Part shown: piece by piece, positions 25,647 to 34,123 of the stretch
How the letters are laid out: the number at the start of each line of letters is the position of its first letter
Position numbering within the stretch: position 1 is the first letter of the stretch
DNA from: Chroococcus sp. FPU101
GTDB taxonomy: Bacteria; Cyanobacteriota; Cyanobacteriia; Cyanobacteriales; Microcystaceae
Assembly (NCBI RefSeq): GCF_017312365.1
Contig: NZ_BLJI01000004.1
Location: 1-64,000, forward strand
DNA: 64,000 bases
Direction of reading: 5' to 3'
Translations under genes and position numbers: made by a program
The notes under the pieces: model-generated
Told to the model about the DNA's origin: nothing
The model's input: only the letters and a program-made list of their open reading frames with translations
The model's database searches: none

Positions 25647-25970
25647 ATGTCCACAGTTACAGAAGGCGATTTAAAACGATTAGAAGATTTAATCACGGGT
25701 CTGGCACAAAGAATAGAGCAAAGGTTTGATGCAGTTGAGTCGCGACTTGACCGACTAGAGACAAAGGTACAGGACTTAGCCATCTCAGTAGTCAAGATTG
25801 AATCTAAGGTTGATGGACTAGAAAAGCGTATTGATGACACAATTAAACCCATTGATAGCGTTGATGCGCGTCTCAATACTTTTACAATAGGTTTCTTTAG
25901 TATTTTCGGGGTATTCGTTACAGGTGTTCTAACTGTTATCGGTAAGATTGTCTTTTTCCCAAACCCATAA
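25647..25970 (+). CDS. Coiled-coil protein with C-terminal membrane helix
   Basis: A 107-residue protein from the ATG at 25647, which has a good ribosome site (TAGGAG). Residues 1-80 are a heptad-repeat coiled coil (RFDAVESRLDRLETKVQDLA, KIESKVDGLEKRID) and the last 30 residues contain one membrane helix (FTIGFFSIFGVFVTGVLTVIG). It resembles the many small tail-anchored coiled-coil proteins of unknown function in cyanobacteria. It may oligomerise at the membrane. It lies alone between lepB and larB. Confidence 0.65.
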   Translation: MSTVTEGDLKRLEDLITGLAQRIEQRFDAVESRLDRLETKVQDLAISVVKIESKVDGLEKRIDDTIKPIDSVDARLNTFTIGFFSIFGVFVTGVLTVIGKIVFFPNP

Positions 25971-26095
25971 CAGTAGTAAAATCAATTAGTACAGTAGACA
26001 TAAATAGAAAATAGATAGAAGTGTTTATTAGCTCAATACCTCTACTGCTTACAGGGTAAAGATTAGACAGAAAGAGAAAGCATTCTCAAGCAATA

Positions 26096-26875
26096 ATGAC
26101 ACAACCAGAAGCCTTACATAATCTGCTTCAAGCGGTAGCTACAGGACAAATCAACCCTGATGATGCACTTCTTAAACTCAAACATCTAAGTTTTGAACCC
26201 GTCGAAGACTTTGCTAAAATTGACCATCATCGTCATCTGAGAACAGGTTTTCCTGAAGTGATTTGGGGCCCAGGTAAAACTCCAGAACAGATTATTTCAA
26301 TCATCCACAGCTTGCGCCAATCTTCTCCAATTGTAATGGCAACGCGCATCGAATCTGATGTCGCACAACAGTTATTAGAACAGGTTTCGGGTTTAATTTA
26401 TTATCCGATAGCGCGTATCTGTGCCTTAAAATCATCTGAATTACCCATTAAAGCGGGACTCATTTCGATTCTAACTGCGGGAACAGCCGATATTCCAGTC
26501 GCCGAAGAAGCAGCCATTACCGCCGAATTATGTGGGTTTAGGGTACAACGTCTTTGGGATGTGGGAGTAGCAGGTATCCATCGTCTATTGAGTCATCGTG
26601 ACTTATTAATTGATTCAGATGTATTAATTGTGGTGGCGGGTATGGAGGGTGCTTTACCGAGTGTGGTTGCGGGTATGGTTGAATGTCCTGTAATTGCAGT
26701 TCCGACGAGTATCGGTTATGGGGTTAGTTTTGGTGGGGTGGCACCTTTGTTAACGATGCTGAATTCTTGTGCAACAGGTATCGCCGTTGTTAACATTGAT
26801 AATGGCTTTGGTGCAGCGATGTTAGCGGGTAAAATTCTTCGTACCGCCGCTAAACTGCAAGAAAAAATAAAATAA
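26096..26875 (+). CDS. larB: Nickel-pincer cofactor biosynthesis protein LarB
   Basis: A 259-residue protein of the LarB family. It has an N-terminal helical segment ('VATGQINPDDALLKLKHL') and FAKIDHHRHLRTGFPEVIWG, then a PurE (AIR carboxylase)-like domain from about 120 with LTAGTADIPVAEEAAITAELCG and VVAGMEGALPSVVAGMVECPVIAVPTS. LarB carboxylates and hydrolyses nicotinic acid adenine dinucleotide in the first step of nickel-pincer cofactor synthesis. No larC or larE, nor lactate racemase larA, lies in the window, so the pathway partners must be elsewhere, or LarB serves another role here. Confidence 0.92.
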   Translation: MTQPEALHNLLQAVATGQINPDDALLKLKHLSFEPVEDFAKIDHHRHLRTGFPEVIWGPGKTPEQIISIIHSLRQSSPIVMATRIESDVAQQLLEQVSGLIYYPIARICALKSSELPIKAGLISILTAGTADIPVAEEAAITAELCGFRVQRLWDVGVAGIHRLLSHRDLLIDSDVLIVVAGMEGALPSVVAGMVECPVIAVPTSIGYGVSFGGVAPLLTMLNSCATGIAVVNIDNGFGAAMLAGKILRTAAKLQEKIK

Positions 26876-26897
26876 TTTTAGTACACTTGTTCGATTT

Positions 26898-27194
26898 ATG
26901 CCAACTCCTAAACAAACACAAGACCAAAAACACCCATTAGAAAAGCAAGATCGAGAAATTGTTAACCGTCTCTTGCAAGAAGAACCCACAGATTATAATT
27001 TAGCTGAATTTGCTCGGCTTAGGATTCGTTATCAGAATTTTCCTGGTGCCAGAGAAACCCAAAAAGATTTAGACAGACTCCTGAACCTATGGCAATTAAC
27101 AGAAGCGGCACTTTTTGAAAAAACTCGTCAGATTCATCTCAAAGCACAAGTTTACAAAAAACGCGGTGATGAATCCCAACAAGATTGGAGTTAA
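26898..27194 (+). CDS. DUF3288 family protein
   Basis: A 98-residue soluble, charged protein. The sequence around 'EPTDYNLAEFARLRIRYQNFPGA' and 'KTRQIHLKAQVYKKRG' matches the pattern of a cyanobacteria-specific family of about 95 residues (DUF3288) whose function is unknown. It starts 22 bp after larB on the same strand and is followed by a clear terminator, so larB and this gene form a likely two-gene transcript. Confidence 0.72.
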   Translation: MPTPKQTQDQKHPLEKQDREIVNRLLQEEPTDYNLAEFARLRIRYQNFPGARETQKDLDRLLNLWQLTEAALFEKTRQIHLKAQVYKKRGDESQQDWS

Positions 27195-27234
27195 TTTTTA
27201 AAACCTTAACTTTTCTAAACCTAATTTATGAATT

Positions 27235-27260
27235 TCCTGAATTTTTCAGGATTTTTTTTT
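27235..27260 (+). terminator. Rho-independent terminator
   Basis: TCCTGA (27235-27240) pairs with TCAGGA (27246-27251) across a 5-nt loop, followed by nine or ten T. It ends the larB-DUF3288 transcript. Confidence 0.8.
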
Positions 27261-27318
27261 TGGCGTGTGTAGTAGAAACTAAAAGAAGCATCAACAACAC
27301 CGCTCAAGGAGAATCAAA

Positions 27319-27510
27319 ATGAATCTTTGCTATCGCCATATCAATTATCAAACACATTCTCTTATTCTGACCCCCGCTGATTTTGGTAAAACCATTAAGT
27401 ATCGCGGTATCAGCTATCAAAGGCATTTATCAATCGCTCAACTAGATAGTTATAGAACTGAACTTAAATATCGAGGTCGTTCTTACAATAAGCAAAATTT
27501 TAACGATTAA
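27319..27510 (+). CDS. DUF4278-like small protein
   Basis: A 63-residue protein with a good ribosome site (AAGGAGA). It contains two or three copies of a short (K)YRG(I/R)SY motif ('KYRGISYQRH', 'KYRGRSYNK', and a divergent CYRHINYQ at the start), the hallmark of DUF4278 proteins, which are common and of unknown function in cyanobacteria. The basic, aromatic composition suggests nucleic-acid or membrane surface binding, but this is a guess. Single gene. Confidence 0.7.
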   Translation: MNLCYRHINYQTHSLILTPADFGKTIKYRGISYQRHLSIAQLDSYRTELKYRGRSYNKQNFND

Positions 27511-27718
27511 TTAAAAACCCGAATACTATCAGTATTAAAAACTAAGAAACTTATTTATTTCAGCTAATCTTTTGAATATCATTCCAAAATCCAACATCTA
27601 TTTCCCAGACAACAGGCAATGAACTAGCGTTGGCTACCTCCTGTGTGAAATTCTCTAATTTTTGCGATCGTTGCTAGGCTTGCGGTATGTTAAAAGAAGG
27701 GACAATTTTTAATGTATT

Positions 27719-29050
27719 ATGAGTGTAGCAACGATTCAACCAGCAAAGATTAGTAAAATATTACCCGATTCGATTGCCGAAGACATGGGATTTGAAGCAG
27801 GAGATAGCATTTTATCGATTAATGGCATTCGTCCCAGAGATTTGATAGATTATCAGTTTTTGTGTACCGATGAATTCTTAGAACTCGAAGTTATTGATAC
27901 AAAAGGCAAAACCCATCACGTCGAAATCGAAAAAGAATATGATGAAAATCTGGGCTTAGAATTTGAAACGGCTTTGTTTGATGGTTTAATCCAGTGTAAT
28001 AATAAGTGTCCTTTTTGTTTTATTGACCAACAACCACCAGGCAAAAGAGATAGTTTATATTTAAAAGATGATGATTATCGTCTAAGTTTTTTGTATGGTA
28101 GTTATCTGACACTGACCAATTTAACGGCTAAAGAATGGGAACGAATTGAACAAATGCGCCTTTCTCCACTATATGTTTCTGTTCATGCGACTGAGCCTGA
28201 TTTAAGAATCCGTTTACTGAAAAATCCTCGCGCTGGACAATTATTAGATCATCTGAAATGGTTTCAAGAAAGACGTTTACAAATTCATGCTCAAGTGGTC
28301 GTTTGTCCAGAGATTAATGACGGAATACATTTAGAAAAAACTCTGTTAGATTTAGCAAATTTTTATGACGAAGATATCCCCACTGTTGCATCAGCAGCAG
28401 TTGTTCCAGTGGGTTTAACTCGGTTTCGTCCCACAGAAGATAAACTGATTCCCGTCACTCAAGAAAAAGCTAAAGAAGTCATTAACCAAGTTCAGGAATT
28501 ACAGAAACAATTTAAGAAAAAATTTGGAAGTTGTTTTGCTTGGTTAGCGGATGAATGGTTTTTAATTGCGCGTCAAGAATTACCACTAGAATCTGAGTAT
28601 GAAGATTATCCCCAAATTGGGAACGGTGTCGGTTCAATTCGTCAGTTTATTAAACAGTTTCAGAATATAGGTAAAGCAATCTTGCCGAAGAAAATTAATC
28701 AACCTAAAACTTTAACTTGGGTCGTTGGAAATGCGGTAGAATTGGCTTTTCAACCGTTGATCAATCAATTAAATCAAGTGGAAAATTTAACGGTAAACAT
28801 AGTGGCTTTAAATAGTGACTACTGGGGGCAAGAAATTACAGTGACAGGTTTACTCACTGGACAAGATTTGATGATAAAACTACAAGAAAAAAATTTAGGT
28901 GATGGAATACTATTACCTTCAGTAATGCTGAAATATGGTGAAGAAAAGTTTTTGGATGATACAACTGTTAGTGAAGTTTCGGAAGCTTTAAATATCCCAA
29001 TTTATACCGTTAATGGAGTTGAAGAATTAATGCAAACTTGTATTCAATAA
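27719..29050 (+). CDS. Radical SAM protein with PDZ and DUF512 domains (TIGR03279-type)
   Basis: A 443-residue protein. Residues 5-75 form a PDZ-like domain (KILPDSIAEDMGFEAGDSIL). Then comes a radical-SAM-type cysteine motif, C93-x3-C97-x2-C100 (CNNKCPFC), followed by a barrel region with LYVSVHATEP. The C-terminal 200 residues are a DUF512-type domain (GVGSIRQFI, VVGNAVELAF, DGILLPSVMLK). This architecture is conserved in cyanobacteria as a putative FeS oxidoreductase with no established reaction. folP starts 5 bp after the stop, so the two are probably co-transcribed, although no functional link is known. Confidence 0.85.
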   Translation: MSVATIQPAKISKILPDSIAEDMGFEAGDSILSINGIRPRDLIDYQFLCTDEFLELEVIDTKGKTHHVEIEKEYDENLGLEFETALFDGLIQCNNKCPFCFIDQQPPGKRDSLYLKDDDYRLSFLYGSYLTLTNLTAKEWERIEQMRLSPLYVSVHATEPDLRIRLLKNPRAGQLLDHLKWFQERRLQIHAQVVVCPEINDGIHLEKTLLDLANFYDEDIPTVASAAVVPVGLTRFRPTEDKLIPVTQEKAKEVINQVQELQKQFKKKFGSCFAWLADEWFLIARQELPLESEYEDYPQIGNGVGSIRQFIKQFQNIGKAILPKKINQPKTLTWVVGNAVELAFQPLINQLNQVENLTVNIVALNSDYWGQEITVTGLLTGQDLMIKLQEKNLGDGILLPSVMLKYGEEKFLDDTTVSEVSEALNIPIYTVNGVEELMQTCIQ

Positions 29051-29055
29051 GAACA

Positions 29056-29895
29056 ATGGAAAATCTACTGATTAGAAATCATGCTTTTAACTGGGGCAAA
29101 CAAACCTATTTAATGGGAATTCTAAATGTAACCCCCGATAGTTTTAGTGATGGTGGAGATTTTAATACAACTGAGAATGCTGTACAACAAGGAATTAAAT
29201 TAGTTGAAGAAGGCGCGAATATTATCGATATTGGTGGACAATCGACGCGACCGGGGGCCGAACAAATTACACTAGAAGAAGAATTAAATAGAGTCATTCC
29301 TGTAATCAAAGCTTTAAGAGTAGCGATATCTCATCCCATTTCAATTGATACGACTCGTTCTGAAGTTGCACAAGCAGCCATCGCAGCAGGTGCAGATATG
29401 ATTAATGATATCTCTGGTGCTACTTTTGACCCCGAAATGTTATCAATTACAGCAAAGTTAGATGTTCCAATTATTTTGATGCACATTCGCGGAACCCCGA
29501 AAACGATGCAAAAATTGACTGCATATCAAGATTTAGTCGGCGAAATTAAGCAATTTCTAGAAAAACAAATTCAGCAAGCATTAGAACTCGGTATAAAGCA
29601 CTCTAATCTCATTATCGATCCGGGGATTGGCTTTGCGAAAAATGCTGAACAAAATCTTGAATTAATCCGACGCTTAAATGAATTTCGTTCCCTTGATGTA
29701 CCGATTTTAGCAGGTGTATCGCGTAAGAGTTTTATCGGGCATATTATTCATCAAACTGAACCTAAACAACGGGTTTGGGGAACGGCTGCAGCTTGTTGTG
29801 GCACGATCGCATCCCGTGTTGATATCCTAAGAGTACATGATGTGGCCCCGATGTATGATGTATGCAGAGTGGCTGATGCAATATGGCGAACCTAA
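29056..29895 (+). CDS. folP: Dihydropteroate synthase
   Basis: A 279-residue folate enzyme that joins p-aminobenzoate to 6-hydroxymethyl-dihydropterin pyrophosphate. The TIM barrel shows the standard motifs: GILNVTPDSFSDGG, IIDIGGQSTRPGA, SIDTTRSEVA, MINDISGATFDPEM, LMHIRGTPKTMQ, LIIDPGIGFAK and AGVSRKSFIG. The ATG at 29056 is preferred to an in-frame TTG six codons upstream. It lies 5 bp after the radical SAM gene and overlaps the cupin gene by 13 bp, making a three-gene operon. Confidence 0.97.
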   Translation: MENLLIRNHAFNWGKQTYLMGILNVTPDSFSDGGDFNTTENAVQQGIKLVEEGANIIDIGGQSTRPGAEQITLEEELNRVIPVIKALRVAISHPISIDTTRSEVAQAAIAAGADMINDISGATFDPEMLSITAKLDVPIILMHIRGTPKTMQKLTAYQDLVGEIKQFLEKQIQQALELGIKHSNLIIDPGIGFAKNAEQNLELIRRLNEFRSLDVPILAGVSRKSFIGHIIHQTEPKQRVWGTAAACCGTIASRVDILRVHDVAPMYDVCRVADAIWRT

Positions 29896-30362
29896 AAAAA
29901 ACGATGACTACTTCTTCTGAACTAACTACCGATCATTGCATGATTCCAGTGATTAAGTCACCGAAAGACTATCAGGTTTTTCGCATTAGTCCACAGGATA
30001 CCAATCGTTTAGCGATCGTTTTTGATTCTACCACCGCCGATGATTCTTTAACCGTTTGTGTCGAGATTTTTGATCCTTGTGGCAGTACACCCACTCACCG
30101 ACATCATTTTGCAGTCGAAATGTTCTATATCCTCAAAGGAGAGGGTGAGGCGATTTGTGATGGGAAAAGTATTCCGTTACGTCCAGGGGATAGCTTATTA
30201 GTTCGTCCTACGGGAATACATGAGATTAGAAATACGGGTGTTGGTCGTCTTTATGCAATTTGTTTTATGGTTCCTAATGAGGATTTTTCAGAACTAATTC
30301 GCAGTGGAGTTCCAGAAGTGTTGGACGAAGAGGATTTAAAGGTTTTAAAGGGCGTTAATTAA
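29883..30362 (+). CDS. Cupin-domain protein
   Basis: A 159-residue single-domain cupin. Both cupin motifs are visible: GSTPTHRHHFAVEMFYILKGEG (metal-ligand His and Glu) and PGDSLLVRPTGIHEIRNTG (third His). Substrate and role are unknown; small cupins include dioxygenases, isomerases and sensors. The ATG at 29883 lies inside folP (13-bp overlap). An internal ATG at 29904 is an alternative start that would leave an 8-bp gap. Either way it seems to be translated with folP. Confidence 0.82.
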   Translation: MANLKKTMTTSSELTTDHCMIPVIKSPKDYQVFRISPQDTNRLAIVFDSTTADDSLTVCVEIFDPCGSTPTHRHHFAVEMFYILKGEGEAICDGKSIPLRPGDSLLVRPTGIHEIRNTGVGRLYAICFMVPNEDFSELIRSGVPEVLDEEDLKVLKGVN

Positions 30363-30477
30363 TCCATTTAAACTTAAATATTTTTCCAAAAAATTTGAGT
30401 TTTTCTCTTTACACACAACACTTGACATGATAGTATATAAATAATGGAGAAGGCTTGCGCCTACGAACAGTATTTAA

Positions 30478-32100
30478 ATGTATTCAGTCCGTAAAGAAAC
30501 AGCATCGATCTATACTCGTGATGGAATAAGACTAGATGCTGATATTTATTTTCCTGAGAGTAGCGAGTATTTTCCAGTTCTATTAATGAGACAACCCTAC
30601 GGACGTGCGATCGCATCGACTGTTGTTTATGCACATCCTGTCTGGTATGCGTCACAGGGTTATATTGTCGTGATTCAAGATGTCCGAGGACGGGGAACCT
30701 CTGAAGGTGAATTTAAACTGTTTGAATATGAAATAGAAGATGGACTAGACACAATAAACTGGGTTTCTCAGTTAGCGGGGACTACGGGAAAAGTCGGAAT
30801 GTATGGATTTTCTTATCAAGGAATGACCCAACTTTATACCGCCATTCATCAACATCCAGCCTTAAAAACCATTTGTCCTTCAATGATTGCCTATGATTTA
30901 TATAGCGATTGGGGCTACGAAAATGGGGCGTTTTGTTTACAAGCTAATTTAGGATGGGCTATTCAACTCGCAGCAGAAACCAGTCGTTTAAAAGGAGATG
31001 AGATAGCCTTCCAAAAACTCTATCAAGCATCTCGAAATTTGCCTTTATCTGATCTCATTCCCGCTTATCCAGATGTCTTAAAAGAATTAGCCCCTGATTC
31101 GTTTTACCATGATTGGATCACACGTACTAAATCTGATGAATACTGGAAAAAGCTTTCACCTAAATATTTAATCCAAGATGTAGATTTACCGATGTTACAT
31201 ATCGGGGGTTGGTTTGACCCCTATCTCAGAGGAACGATGAATCTATATCAAGAGATGGCGAATCGTTCTAATTATCCCCAATATCTAATTATCGGGCCTT
31301 GGACACATTTACCTTGGGGTCGTAAAGTGGGTGTCATGGACTATGGGAACAATGCAATTAGTCCAGTTGATCTAATCCAAGTACAATGGTTTGATTATTT
31401 TCTCAAAGACCAAGACAATAAGCTTCTAGAACAATCACCTATTCAACTGTTTGAACTAGGGAGTCATCAGTGGATATATTTGGAACGTTTATTCCAAAAA
31501 GAAAAAACCTATTATTTATCGAGTCACGGATTAGCGAATATTCGAGAAGATGGGGGAAAACTAACGGAAATTCCTTCAGATTCCGAGATAGAAGATATTA
31601 TAGTTCATGATCCTTGGCGACCCGTTCCCGCTTTAGGAGGTCATAATACATACCCCGGGGGAAGTTTTGAACGAACTCATCTCGATAGTAGAAGTGATGT
31701 CTTAACCTATACATCCGAACCCCTAGAAACCGATTTACAAATCCTCGGACAAATTTTTGTAGATTGTTATTGTGTAGCTGATACACCGAGTTTTGATCTC
31801 TGCGCTGTTTTATCTGAAGTTACTCCCAACGGCAAAGTGTATAACTTCACTCAAGGTTATATCCGAGTCAATACCCCATTACCGATTAGAATCCCACTTC
31901 AATACACTTGTATTAAAATTCTGCAAGGTCATTGTCTTAGACTTAGTTTAAGTGCAGCGTGTTTTCCCGCATATCCCGTTAATAGCGGAACGGGTAAACC
32001 ACCTCATGAAGAAAGATTAATCGAAGCCAAAATTATTACCCTAAAGACAAGTGTTCACGGTGAAACAGCTTCTAAGATAGTCTTACCGCTTCAAACTTAG
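30478..32100 (+). CDS. CocE/NonD-family alpha/beta hydrolase
   Basis: A 540-residue hydrolase of the X-Pro dipeptidyl-peptidase/cocaine-esterase superfamily (CocE/NonD). The N-terminal alpha/beta domain has QDVRGRGTSEGEF, nucleophile Ser112 in GMYGFSYQGMTQ, and the acid loop HIGGWFDPYLRG. The C-terminal jelly-roll domain (from about 395) has the typical LTYTSEPLETDLQILGQI and a final LRLSLSAACFPAY. No signal peptide is seen, so it is probably cytoplasmic. It acts on acyl or peptidyl esters or amides, but the substrate is unknown. Its last 18 bp overlap the end of the convergent CoaBC-like gene. Confidence 0.88.
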   Translation: MYSVRKETASIYTRDGIRLDADIYFPESSEYFPVLLMRQPYGRAIASTVVYAHPVWYASQGYIVVIQDVRGRGTSEGEFKLFEYEIEDGLDTINWVSQLAGTTGKVGMYGFSYQGMTQLYTAIHQHPALKTICPSMIAYDLYSDWGYENGAFCLQANLGWAIQLAAETSRLKGDEIAFQKLYQASRNLPLSDLIPAYPDVLKELAPDSFYHDWITRTKSDEYWKKLSPKYLIQDVDLPMLHIGGWFDPYLRGTMNLYQEMANRSNYPQYLIIGPWTHLPWGRKVGVMDYGNNAISPVDLIQVQWFDYFLKDQDNKLLEQSPIQLFELGSHQWIYLERLFQKEKTYYLSSHGLANIREDGGKLTEIPSDSEIEDIIVHDPWRPVPALGGHNTYPGGSFERTHLDSRSDVLTYTSEPLETDLQILGQIFVDCYCVADTPSFDLCAVLSEVTPNGKVYNFTQGYIRVNTPLPIRIPLQYTCIKILQGHCLRLSLSAACFPAYPVNSGTGKPPHEERLIEAKIITLKTSVHGETASKIVLPLQT

Positions 32101-33338
32101 TATTTGCTCTAAATAATCGGCGATTTTGACAGCAATTGTTTTTTTTCCAATCATTCTTTCAGGAATCTGGTTAGCCGTCACTAAATAAGCGATTTGCTCA
32201 CCCTGATTGCCTTTTTCTTCGCCACGATTAGCGACAACCGCCGAATAGCCTCTTTTTAACCGTTCTTGAGCAATTTCGATTAATTTATCGTGACTTACAT
32301 TTTCTTGATATTTAAAAGTAATCATCGATAAATTAGGAAACTTATCCTTAACCAGTTCAATTACTTTCTGAGTTGGCACTAAATTAATTGATTTTAATAA
32401 ACCTCCACTGGGAGTTTTACCCACTAAAATTTCTTCGGGTTTATAGTCAGCGACGGCGGCGGTAAAAATCCCCGCCTGATAGGGTTTCTCACTCAGATTT
32501 TTAACAACTTGTGTTAAATATTCGTCATAAGTTTCAATGATGTGATGCGGTAAATAAGAGGGGGGTTGATAATTACCTTGTCCATGAATTAAATGTACAT
32601 CCGCACCTCTTAGATATAACTCCTCAGTAATTTCTACACCCAATTGTCCACTAAAACGATAGTAATGCGACGAATACTATCTACTAAAACAGGAGTCGGC
32701 CCACCCGTCACTAAAATATTCATACCACGCAGCAGAGAACGACTCACCAAACGGCAAACCTCAACCGTAATATCTTGTTCAGATGGCAAATTATGTTTAC
32801 CATAGTCTTCTCTAGGTGGCATAATTGCGACACTCATTTGATGTAGTGTTTTTAAAGATTCCGTCAAAATCGAATTATGTAGACTACCGTGCATCGTGGG
32901 AACAATCATAATTTTTGTTTTGCCCTGTTCCATACGCCCCAATGCTGAGGCTAAAGTCGTAGTAATTACACCATCAGCTATCCCATAGCGCATCTTATTA
33001 ATGGTGTTGTAGGTTGCAGGTGCCACCAAATAGAGATCAAACGGTGCCTGATCGCTCAGATGTTCCGCCGCAGGGGTAAGATGAGTAATGACAAGGTTAT
33101 TGGTACTCCATGCTAAAGTATCGATCGTCGTATAACGTAACGCTTCATCTGAAAGAAAAGCCACCACCTGGGCCCCCTGTCGCCGTAAAGCCCTTGCAAT
33201 TAGAGGGGCTTTCATCGCTGCAATACCCCCTGTAACAAGCATTGCAACCCGTAATCCCACTAAATGATCACCTAAGAGAGGAACATCATGATCCCCTAAA
33301 TCAGACTCAGGCGGTGGCGTAAAATTCCAGATTTTCAT
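32083..33338 (-). pseudogene. CoaBC-like flavoprotein, broken by one frameshift
   Basis: From the ATG at 33338, a flavoprotein (CoaC-like) domain reads LVTGGIAAMKAPLIARALR, LYLVAPATYNTINKMRYG and MIVPTMHGSLHNS. It continues into the CoaB-like domain at MNILVTGGPTPVLVDSIRRIT, then hits a stop at 32634. A one-base change near 32660 would restore RFSGQLGVEITEELYLRGA and run on through 'GIFTAAVADYKPEE' and 'VVANRGEEKG' to 32083. A base appears lost from an Asn codon in the expected T-N-R. In intact form it would resemble phosphopantothenoylcysteine decarboxylase/ligase, but it is a divergent paralogue. It may be a real pseudogene or a sequencing error. Confidence 0.8.
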
Positions 33339-33352
33339 CAATTAAAACTCAT

Positions 33353-34114
33353 TTAGTATCTATCGTTACAGACAAAATCGACTACTTGCCCTGGGCTACG
33401 ATTGCGACTGCTACGGGCTGTGGAATAGTCGAAATCATTCCCTTGTCCCATCACCCCACTACGACAATTAACCCACCATCTTTCCTGATAATCATTCACC
33501 AGAGCATCAAATTCTCTCACCTGACCATTATTATGATAGCTAGAGCGATCAACAACAAAACTACCAATTCCGCTAATGTCACCAAAATCACGATAGCGTC
33601 TATTGCCACCGCCGTTATCACCGCCACCACCGCGACGCGCTTCAAAAACACCGCGACAGCCATTTCTCACCGTTACATAACCACCATCTGCCCGCCAATT
33701 ATTGCGACAAGACGCGCCAGAAAGTTCCTCGACTAAACGCACACCTCCACGAGTATTAATCGGACAAGTTTTCGTTCTGCCATTAATACTTTCACAGGTG
33801 ACTCGTTGTCGATTTCCAGTATTGCCACCACCATTCCAATCATCATCATTGTTAGAACCCCGACGAATCGCCTCAAAATCGCCTCGACAGCCATTCCTAA
33901 CCGTGATATAGCCATCTCGATAAGACCAGTTGCCATTACAAGGCGTTTGGGAACGTTCTCGGACTAAGCGCACACCATTTCTCGCATCAATGCGACAGCG
34001 CGTCGTTTTTCCCCTCTCACTCTCACAGCTTACATATTGGGCAGAAGCAGGTTCAGGAGCCAAAGGAATCGAAGCAAAAATTAAAACTGAAATTAATAAA
34101 GTTTGACGAATCAT
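33353..34114 (-). CDS. Secreted DUF3011 double-repeat protein
   Basis: A 253-residue exported protein with a signal peptide at 1-26 (ending PASAQ). Two DUF3011 units follow, each with a (V)xCES...G(R/K)T(T/K)xC, GVRLV(R/E)E, CxxNW and G(Y)(I/V)TVRNGCRG pattern, at about 27-86 and 105-165. They are separated by Asn/Gly/Asp-rich linkers. Six cysteines could form disulfides. The C-terminal 80 residues are a separate region with Trp and Cys (RWWVNCRSGVMGQGN, VVDFVCNDRY). The ATG at 34114 is chosen over the preceding GTG. It starts 9 bp after the giant membrane hydrolase and is probably in its operon. Function unknown. Confidence 0.82.
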   Translation of the reverse strand: MIRQTLLISVLIFASIPLAPEPASAQYVSCESERGKTTRCRIDARNGVRLVRERSQTPCNGNWSYRDGYITVRNGCRGDFEAIRRGSNNDDDWNGGGNTGNRQRVTCESINGRTKTCPINTRGGVRLVEELSGASCRNNWRADGGYVTVRNGCRGVFEARRGGGGDNGGGNRRYRDFGDISGIGSFVVDRSSYHNNGQVREFDALVNDYQERWWVNCRSGVMGQGNDFDYSTARSSRNRSPGQVVDFVCNDRY

Positions 34115-34123
34115 CACAAAATC

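Noticed and set aside
30423-30470. TTGACA upstream of the CocE gene as a sigma-70 promoter
   Set aside because: No acceptable -10 hexamer occurs at 16-18 bp spacing; the only TATAAA-like word is too close.
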